Positions 58,414 to 64,000 of a stretch of DNA of 64,000 nucleotides are shown one piece after another (position 1 is the first letter of the stretch; each line of letters begins with the position of its first letter). The notes under the pieces were generated by a model, which was given only the letters and a program-made list of their open reading frames with translations, was not told the origin of the DNA and searched no databases. Source of the DNA: Butyricimonas faecalis (GTDB taxonomy: Bacteria; Bacteroidota; Bacteroidia; Bacteroidales; Marinifilaceae); NCBI RefSeq assembly GCF_003991565.1, contig NZ_CP032819.1:1612001-1676000 (forward strand). Reading direction: 5' to 3'. Position numbers and translations under genes: made by a program.

Positions 58414-60474
58414 ATGTCAACAAGACAGAAATACAATATGCAAAGCAACATACCACGTGCCGCTATCCATGTCGGCAAAGACAAGAAATCATTCTCCGCC
58501 CAAGTGGGCAACGAAGCCGAGCGCAGAGGCTGGGACGAGAATGTTTATCGTCTGAAGAATGCCGACAAGGAGAAGAACAATCATTACAACTTCTCTCGCA
58601 AGAATCTCAACTTCGAGATAGTCAAGGATGGAAAGATTGTCCCTCTTGGTTCCAATCCCATTCCACTCCATGAGCGCATTCAGATGCGCCTTGATGAATT
58701 GGGATTCAAGCCATACATGGATGCCAGGCATCCAGACCAAGTATCAAAGAACAGTCCGAACTGCACTGTCGCCATGATATTCAGTGGCGACCACGACGTG
58801 CTGTACAACCTCGCTTTTGGCAACCAAAGGATAGACACTGCCAATCCTGATGCAGATCATAGCCACATCGTATTGCAACAAGGCATTTATAAATGGGCAA
58901 AGGACACCTACGACTTTGCCTGTCGAAAATGGGGCGAGGAGAATATTATCAGTTTCGCAGTCCATTGTGACGAAACAAGTATCCATGCCCATGTGCAGAC
59001 TATTCCTGTGGAGAAAGTCAAGAAACGTGGACGCATTGGTAGCAAGTATGTCAACAAGAACAATCCCGACATAGTGCTTTCAACTAAGGAATGGAGAGCA
59101 TTACCCAAAGAGGAACGAGACAACTACACCAAGCAGACTGCCTCAAAGGATTATGTTGAGTGTGTGTCTTATGCCAAGGTGTGGGGAGAGACGAGAAAAG
59201 CAAAGTCGGAATATCTCTCGCAACTTCATACAGACTATCACAATGAGGTTGGCCGCAAGTATGGTCTTGCACGCGGTATCCCTTACAATGAATTGTCAGA
59301 GGAGGAAAAGCGAGGACGAAGGCATAAGAACAAAGTCGTTCTTGAAGCCGAGCGACAGGCGAAAGCTGCTCTTGACAAGGTGGAGAAATACGCTGTTCTT
59401 GCCACTATTGACAAGCAAGAGCTCACCTTCCCTCTTCTCAATATCAAGACACCTGTTCAAGAGGCAATGGATGCCGTTAAGAAAGAACTTGCCATTCCTA
59501 TTCCTGCACTTATCGGACAAAAGACTTGGCGAGAGGAACGGACAACAAACATCAATGATGCTATCAAGGCTCTTGTAACAGCCATCAATGTTGAACGTGA
59601 TAAGCAGAATTATGGTATACGAGCATCTGTCAACAAAACTTACACTTACTATATGCAGCAACTCAATCGCCTTATCAATGAGAATAGGTCGCTTGAAGCA
59701 GAGAACATAGTCTTGAAAGAAGAAAACGCAATAGTCAAAGAGCGTATATCTCAACTTGACGAGAATGCAATCAAACGAGTGGCTGCAGAAAAAGATGAAA
59801 TGATTGGCCGTCTTAAAAGGCAACTGTCAGTTGCAAGGGATGAACTCACAGATATAGGCAATGACTACAATGCACTATTGTCAAAGTATAGGAATCTTGT
59901 TCTTCAATGGAATGAGATGAGGCATCAACCTGAAATCATAGATGCGATGCTGCGTGTGGAGGAACGCAAGAAAGAGGAAGCGGCAGCTAAACGAGAGGAG
60001 CAAGCCAAACAATCCAGATACCAAGACATCATAGACCGATTTATAAATGAAGGGTACGATGCCCTCAAAAGTTTCTCAAAGACAGGACGGATAGACTTCA
60101 TTGAGAAAGAAGCCAACGCTATCTATTATGGCATCATGGCAACAGCATCAAAGTACAACCTTTCTCTCGACTCTGCAAAGAGAGTGGAAGCAGCCACAGA
60201 CAAATTCCTTGCAGGTATGGTATGGGATGATTGCAGTAACTTTCGCAAGGAATGTGTTACATCATGGACAAAGATCTTTGCCACAAAGGGAGTCGTTTAT
60301 ACCGAACCCCTTTGTCAAAACTTACTTGCATTTGTCGACCACATGTCATGCAGCGCCGATACCTATGTCTCACTCAGCGGCTCAAACGGATGTGCCGACC
60401 AGCTTACGAATTGGGATGGCACACAGAAGGTCGGCTTGGGAACACCAGCCAAGAGAAAGACGCAAAAGCGTTGA
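58414..60474 (+). CDS. MobV/Pre-family relaxase
   Basis: A 686-residue relaxase that nicks oriT. The HUH motif is H184, H191, H193 in VHCDETSIHAHVQTIP, matching the MobV HxDExxPHxH layout with serine-isoleucine in place of the usual xP. An N-terminal NNHYNFSRKNLNFEI region precedes it. Residues about 420-520 form a long coiled coil, and the C-terminal third is unlike other proteins I know. Mobilises the element with a helper's mating apparatus. The ATG at 58438 (MQSNIPRA) is an alternative start. Confidence 0.92.
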   Translation: MSTRQKYNMQSNIPRAAIHVGKDKKSFSAQVGNEAERRGWDENVYRLKNADKEKNNHYNFSRKNLNFEIVKDGKIVPLGSNPIPLHERIQMRLDELGFKPYMDARHPDQVSKNSPNCTVAMIFSGDHDVLYNLAFGNQRIDTANPDADHSHIVLQQGIYKWAKDTYDFACRKWGEENIISFAVHCDETSIHAHVQTIPVEKVKKRGRIGSKYVNKNNPDIVLSTKEWRALPKEERDNYTKQTASKDYVECVSYAKVWGETRKAKSEYLSQLHTDYHNEVGRKYGLARGIPYNELSEEEKRGRRHKNKVVLEAERQAKAALDKVEKYAVLATIDKQELTFPLLNIKTPVQEAMDAVKKELAIPIPALIGQKTWREERTTNINDAIKALVTAINVERDKQNYGIRASVNKTYTYYMQQLNRLINENRSLEAENIVLKEENAIVKERISQLDENAIKRVAAEKDEMIGRLKRQLSVARDELTDIGNDYNALLSKYRNLVLQWNEMRHQPEIIDAMLRVEERKKEEAAAKREEQAKQSRYQDIIDRFINEGYDALKSFSKTGRIDFIEKEANAIYYGIMATASKYNLSLDSAKRVEAATDKFLAGMVWDDCSNFRKECVTSWTKIFATKGVVYTEPLCQNLLAFVDHMSCSADTYVSLSGSNGCADQLTNWDGTQKVGLGTPAKRKTQKR

Positions 60475-60613
60475 CCTTACACATAATGTATGTCACACAA
60501 AAGCACAGTTTCAACAAGTCCAATTTTGGGTAACTCCTCACCAATTCCCACCAATTCCCCAGTTAACAATAAGATTTTTTTGAGATTTATTCTTTATTCT
60601 GATTAAAAATGCC

Positions 60614-60621
60614 TATATTTG
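60614..60621 (+). promoter_or_regulatory. -7 promoter box (TATATTTG) for the leader and UpxY-like gene
   Basis: TATATTTG with an A/T-rich upstream (TTTTTTTG at 60575-60582). Predicted start near 60629, about 480 nt before the ATG at 61111. Confidence 0.6.
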
Positions 60622-60624
60622 CAC

Positions 60625-61110
60625 TCGGACTATCATGTCTCAACTGAATATCAGCCCAAGACGAGTTCTTGTAGAAGATATAATGAGACAGCTCACGCCG
60701 TGTGGAGCATGGTAAAATCGAAAGACATATCTGTGCGAAGCGGGCTTGGGTGGGACGATAGTTCTGACATATTGAAGGCGTTTACTCGACGCTGTGTTTA
60801 AGACGTACCGAATCTTGCAAATTCAAAATCCAGTCTTGAACGTAGCAACGGTAGATGTCCCGGGTGTGATTATATCAATCCCGTGGAGACCTTGTAAGCA
60901 TAGATTGTGTCCTTGGGGGTGCAATGTAATATGCTGTATAGGTCTCTTTACGGATGCGATTTTCATATCGGCGTGGGCTCTAACGTTGTCTGTTCAACTG
61001 GATTTGGCAATGCAAGAGCCTTGGTACGTGGGACGGACAACAGGACGACTCACGCTTTTTTTTGTGTCGCAACTTAACCGAGTTCTGTCTAGAATAAAGT
61101 TAGCACCGAT
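60625..61110 (+). promoter_or_regulatory. Long, structured non-coding leader before the UpxY-like gene
   Basis: Between the relaxase stop and 61111 there are 636 bp with no convincing gene; about 480 would be leader. Visible structure: TGTCTCA/TGAGACA (60636-60642, 60684-60690), a weak hairpin CGTGGG...CTCACG followed by eight T (61033-61064), and a perfect 15-bp inverted repeat CGATTTTCATATCGG (60957-60971) with 61106-61120, whose right arm contains the start codon. Any antitermination or start-codon masking is inference. Confidence 0.6.
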
Positions 61111-61842
61111 ATGAAAATCGATGAATGTACACCAGAAAATGTACACACCGTTGGAGATGGTGAAACTCCTCCTTGCGCTGGGCTTACCCCCAACGTCCTC
61201 CCCGAAGCTCAAAGCACTATATCAGCAGTGAGTTCACATACAGGGGTGTCCACCAGAAATGTGCATACGGGAACGACATTAAAGCAACAGAAGCAGGAAG
61301 ATACTCCCCATTGGTACGCCCTCCGTTGCACATATGGAAGAGAGAAAGCAGCATACGATTATTTTGTAGCTAAGGGCATCATCGCTTTCTATCCCACTAC
61401 TAATGCAGTTAAAATTATCAACGGCAAACGCAAAGTTGTCGCTGAATCACGATTGCCCAACATTTTCTTCGCATTCGGTACAGAAGAACAAATTAAGACT
61501 TTTGTTTACGACAACGTAAACCTCCCATTCCTTCGTTTTTACTATCGCCACGTCCACGTTGGCTGCAGAATCAACAAGACACCATTGATAGTCCCCGACT
61601 ATCAGATGGAAAGTCTGAAGATTATCTGTGCAGCCGATGCGGACAATACTATCGTGTCGTTAGACGAAGTGCCCAAGTTCGAGAAAGGTCAATTAGTACG
61701 AGTTGTTGACGGTGCATTCAAGGGAGTCGTTGGACGAGTGGCGAGATGGCAAGGACAACAGAGAGTAGGTGTGGTTGTTGAAGGTTTGATAACGATGGTG
61801 ACAGCATATGTGCCAAATGCGTTTCTAGAATTAGTTGAATAA
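61111..61842 (+). CDS. UpxY/NusG-like transcription antiterminator
   Basis: A 243-residue NusG paralogue. Residues 1-66 are an unusual N-terminal extension with two similar short segments (CTPENVHTV and VSTRNVHTG). The NGN domain begins at about 68 (HWYALRCTYGREKAAYDYF), and the C-terminal KOW motif is KFEKGQLVRVVDGAFKGVVG. In Bacteroides, UpxY proteins let RNA polymerase read through the long leaders of capsule loci. Here it precedes the VWA/tubulin-like cargo, which it may control. No UpxZ-like partner is seen. Confidence 0.87.
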   Translation: MKIDECTPENVHTVGDGETPPCAGLTPNVLPEAQSTISAVSSHTGVSTRNVHTGTTLKQQKQEDTPHWYALRCTYGREKAAYDYFVAKGIIAFYPTTNAVKIINGKRKVVAESRLPNIFFAFGTEEQIKTFVYDNVNLPFLRFYYRHVHVGCRINKTPLIVPDYQMESLKIICAADADNTIVSLDEVPKFEKGQLVRVVDGAFKGVVGRVARWQGQQRVGVVVEGLITMVTAYVPNAFLELVE

Positions 61843-61850
61843 TAACAAAA

Positions 61851-61937
61851 ATGTTTATGAAAAAGATACTATTCCAATTTGTATTATGTGTATCATTTGT
61901 CATCAACATATTGTTATTATGCCCTTATAGGATATAG
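61851..61937 (+). CDS. Possible 28-residue single-span membrane peptide
   Basis: ATG at 61851 followed by MFMKKILFQFVLCVSFVINI and eight more residues ending at TAG 61935-61937. It has two lysines then a hydrophobic helix, like a signal peptide or small membrane protein. It may be the 5' relic of a lost exported gene. The remaining 222 bp to 62159 hold nothing recognisable. Confidence 0.35.
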   Translation: MFMKKILFQFVLCVSFVINILLLCPYRI

Positions 61938-62159
61938 ATGTTTTGAAGGACAGAGTTATAGTTATAAATTCTATAAGTTTATATTGGATCCTTGTGTAAA
62001 GAGAGGTCCAAATATCTCAAATTAAATGTCAGGGGCATGGATGGAGTGTCTTTTGAAAAGATTCTTTTGCCGTTCCAAAACATGGAAGCTTGATTTGAGA
62101 TAGTGGCAATCACTAATGCCAACAAAAGTACAATTAAAATAAAGATTAAAGAAGTTCAT

Positions 62160-63347
62160 ATGAATAAAAAGTTCATTATTCCGATTGTGATCTGTACAAT
62201 CATCATTATTGCAGTTATCTCTACCTGCGTTGGGAAGGGTAGTAAGATCAAACTAACATGGGATGCAGTACCTGCTCCAAAGGAAACAAAAGACTCTATT
62301 GAGCTAAAAGTATATGTAGAAAATTCCGGTAGTATGGATGCGTATATGTGTGCTGGATCAAATCTAAAAGATGCAGTTTTTGATTATGTAAGCGACTTGA
62401 AGCGATTGACTACATCCTGTTCATTGTACTATATCAATTCGAAAGTTATCCCTTTCACTGGGGACTTAAATACATATATTAAAAATCTTACCCCACAATC
62501 TTTTGCTAAAGCTGGTGGAAACCGAACGAATACAGACCTTCGTCAGATTTTTGACACGATAGTAAAGGCTAATGGCAAACAAACGGTTTCTATATTTATC
62601 TCAGATTGTATCCTTGACATTCCTCAGAATGCGATTGATTTTTTAGGGAATTACCAGATTTCTATTAAAAACACGTTTAATGAAGCTCTGGCAAAAAATC
62701 CCGAATTGGGAGTTGAAATAATCAAACTTGACTCCAAATTTAGTGGTTTTTGGTTTTGCGGACATAATCGGGAATTTTTGAAGGATGTAAAACGACCTTA
62801 CTATATTTGGGTAATTGGTAATCAAAGGTATTTGGCTGAATTCAACCAAAAGGTTCCTGTCGAGAATATTATAGGCGGTATTAAAGAATATTGTGCGTAC
62901 GCAGCTCCACAGAAAATACCATTCGATATGAGTAAAAGTACTTATGTAACAAACCATTCAGGAAAAATACATATTGAATTACTCGTAAATTTAAGAGGAT
63001 CGTTGCAAAGCAGCAATCTGTATAAGAATATTGCACAATACAAATCTGCTAACCCTCAACAAGTAGCAGTGGCGTCGGTTGAAGAGATTATTGCTACAGA
63101 TAGTCCGTATAGCCATGTTGTCACTTTAGAAATCTCCAATCCCGAGACATTGAAATCAGAAACGGTTTCTTTTTCTTACCCTTATTTGGCAACATGGATA
63201 TCTAATTCAGATGACACAACAGGACAAAATATAAAAGAAAATCTTGACAAAACAACAGGACTAATGGCACTGATTAAGGGTGTGGCAGAAGTCTATAAGA
63301 ACTCAACTACATATGGATCGGTTTCCTTTGAATTAAAAAATAAATAA
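62160..63347 (+). CDS. Membrane-anchored VWA-like protein of the cargo operon
   Basis: A 395-residue protein from the ATG at 62160; an in-frame upstream start would add 19 basic residues before a clear N-terminal anchor (IIPIVICTIIIIAVI, 6-20). A VWA-like domain follows. The strand LKVYVENSGSMD gives E54-x-S56-x-S58, close to the MIDAS DxSxS with Glu replacing Asp; T123 or T125 (GGNRTNTDL) and D149 (SIFISDCILD) would complete the metal site. The C-terminal ~180 residues are unassigned. Topology places the VWA domain in the periplasm if the anchor is an uncleaved N-in helix. First gene of a set with a small membrane protein and a tubulin-like protein. Confidence 0.68.
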   Translation: MNKKFIIPIVICTIIIIAVISTCVGKGSKIKLTWDAVPAPKETKDSIELKVYVENSGSMDAYMCAGSNLKDAVFDYVSDLKRLTTSCSLYYINSKVIPFTGDLNTYIKNLTPQSFAKAGGNRTNTDLRQIFDTIVKANGKQTVSIFISDCILDIPQNAIDFLGNYQISIKNTFNEALAKNPELGVEIIKLDSKFSGFWFCGHNREFLKDVKRPYYIWVIGNQRYLAEFNQKVPVENIIGGIKEYCAYAAPQKIPFDMSKSTYVTNHSGKIHIELLVNLRGSLQSSNLYKNIAQYKSANPQQVAVASVEEIIATDSPYSHVVTLEISNPETLKSETVSFSYPYLATWISNSDDTTGQNIKENLDKTTGLMALIKGVAEVYKNSTTYGSVSFELKNK

Positions 63348-63358
63348 AGTTAAATATC

Positions 63359-63817
63359 ATGAGTGAATTTTTTGGAAGTATCTACTGCTGGCTCGAAGAC
63401 TTCTTTGGAATAGAACTTGCAGAGTATCTTTGGGGAGAATCATCTCCAGAGCAGTTAAGCAACATGTTTATTGGCATCGGCCTTACCATGTTGGTGATTT
63501 CCCTAATTGTAGCTGTCTGCTACTATTACATTATTAATCATCCACGCCTGAACAATTGGTGGGGATGGCTTATATTCTTGGGTATTAACGCTGTGATAAA
63601 CTTTGTAGTCGGATGGCAATGGGTTCTTAAAGATTATTATGCAGGATTAATGGTAAAAAAAGATGCCGCGACCCAAAAGATGGTTGACCTTCCTATCTAC
63701 TCAGATGACATCCTTGCATTTGGAGTTACCAATATGCTTGATGCTATCATAGCTTTCATCATATTCTCGTATATTATCAAGTGGTGGAGTACAAACTGCT
63801 CCCGAGCTCCATTTTAA
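63359..63817 (+). CDS. Small polytopic membrane protein of the cargo operon
   Basis: A 152-residue protein with three clear hydrophobic helices: about 36-59 (IGIGLTMLVISLIVAVCYYY), 68-88 (WGWLIFLGINAVINFVVGW) and 120-142 (NMLDAIIAFIIFSYIIKW). A short acidic and aromatic N-terminus precedes them. No family was recognised. It starts 12 bp after the VWA-like gene and ends 20 bp before the tubulin-like gene, so it is probably the membrane link of the set. Confidence 0.7.
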   Translation: MSEFFGSIYCWLEDFFGIELAEYLWGESSPEQLSNMFIGIGLTMLVISLIVAVCYYYIINHPRLNNWWGWLIFLGINAVINFVVGWQWVLKDYYAGLMVKKDAATQKMVDLPIYSDDILAFGVTNMLDAIIAFIIFSYIIKWWSTNCSRAPF

Positions 63818-63836
63818 CATATAAATATTATTAATC

Positions 63837-64000
63837 ATGGCCAAACTATATGTATTCGGAATTGGAGGAACAGGTGCACGTGTTCTCCGTTCTTTCACAA
63901 TGATGATGGCGGCAGGTGTAAATATTGGTGCAGACGAAATCGTGCCTATTATTATCGACCCCGACGCTTCTAATGCAGACTTAACAAGAACTGTAGCCCT
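63837..64000 (+). CDS. Tubulin/FtsZ-like or Rossmann GTP/nucleotide-binding protein, N-terminus only
   Basis: The frame starts at the ATG and runs off the window after 54 residues. It opens with a hydrophobic strand and glycine loop LYVFGIGGTGARVLRSF, very like the T1 loop of FtsZ (GxGGxGxNxV) and the 'Tubulin_2' family. A second strand IVPIIIDPDASN follows at about 36-47, as in tubulin-like folds. A dinucleotide-binding Rossmann enzyme remains possible; the GGGTGTG-type T4 loop that would settle it lies outside the window. Confidence 0.55.
   Translation, partial: MAKLYVFGIGGTGARVLRSFTMMMAAGVNIGADEIVPIIIDPDASNADLTRTVA

Larger units (their letters stand above)
50965..64000. mobile_element. 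Integrative mobilizable element, left end inside a GT2 gene (right end outside window)
   Basis: Left boundary placed within about 10 bp of 50965, where the GT2 coding similarity stops. Contents: two tyrosine recombinases, AbiE pair plus a third gene, excisionase-like HTH, HTH replication-type protein, DnaC-like ATPase, candidate oriT, MobV relaxase, UpxY-like antiterminator and a cargo operon. No type IV secretion genes appear in the visible part, so mobilisation by a helper element is likely. All genes point the same way. The att repeat cannot be defined without the right end. Confidence 0.85.

Noticed and set aside
60794..61114. 106-residue open frame in the leader of the UpxY-like gene
   Set aside because: No recognisable domain, unusual composition, and it overlaps the structured leader and the next start codon; more likely non-coding.
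60957..61120. Invertible promoter switch bounded by the 15-bp inverted repeat
   Set aside because: Neither orientation of the 134-bp spacer shows a TAnnTTTG promoter box, so RNA pairing is the simpler reading; inversion is not excluded.

Overview
The window looks like a chromosomal segment of a gut-type member of the Bacteroidales. The support is the recurring Bacteroidetes -7 promoter box (TAnnTTTG) in front of many genes, a UpxY-type NusG paralogue, a MobV relaxase element, a frameshifted exopolysaccharide locus of Bacteroidales type, and an NADH-linked [FeFe] hydrogenase. The gene content would suit an Odoribacteraceae/Butyricimonas-like anaerobe, but that placement is inference. No rRNA, tRNA or CRISPR array was seen.

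Region 1 (1-22.1 kb) is housekeeping. It holds the tail of a PASTA protein, rluD, a purine permease with ychF, a lipoprotein M15-like peptidase with a cation-efflux gene, mscL, pyk-aroQ, xerD, a HEAT-like protein with a His/Cys tail, miaA, an acetyltransferase, a secreted zinc peptidase, clpC, ligA and a large outer-membrane peptidase-like protein. LigA is unusual: 834 residues, with what looks like triplication of its HhH region. Several convergent gene ends carry long perfect hairpins.

Region 2 (22.1-32.2 kb) is a hydrogen-metabolism island. A putative sensory unit comes first: DRTGG, RsbW-like ATPase, group-C-like [FeFe]-hydrogenase homologue, DRTGG, PHP. A response regulator and then an Hnd/Hyd-type operon follow (HATPase, HndB-like, HydB, HydA, HydC). 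Two ~90 % identical, about 106-bp foldable repeats lie either side of the response regulator and catalytic operon.

Region 3 (32.2-50.99 kb) is a signalling pair followed by an exopolysaccharide locus. It has a pseudo-receiver/sugar-transferase fusion, a TolC-like protein, a Wzc-like protein, a Wzy-like polymerase, seven glycosyltransferases, an acyltransferase, a methyltransferase, an orphan DUF1016 N-terminal domain gene, a flippase and an EEP-family protein. The sugar transferase and the Wzc-like gene each carry a one-base frameshift. The last glycosyltransferase is cut off by a mobile element.

Region 4 (about 50.97 kb to beyond the window end) is an integrative mobilizable element. It carries two tandem tyrosine recombinases, an AbiE-type toxin-antitoxin pair coupled to an unknown third gene, an excisionase-like HTH protein, a replication-type HTH protein, a DnaC-like ATPase, a candidate oriT and a MobV relaxase. 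A long structured leader and a UpxY-like antiterminator come next. The cargo then starts: a membrane-anchored VWA-like protein, a small multi-span membrane protein and the start of a protein with a tubulin/FtsZ-like glycine-rich N-terminus. This cargo operon is the best candidate in the window for a little-described system. It runs off the right edge.
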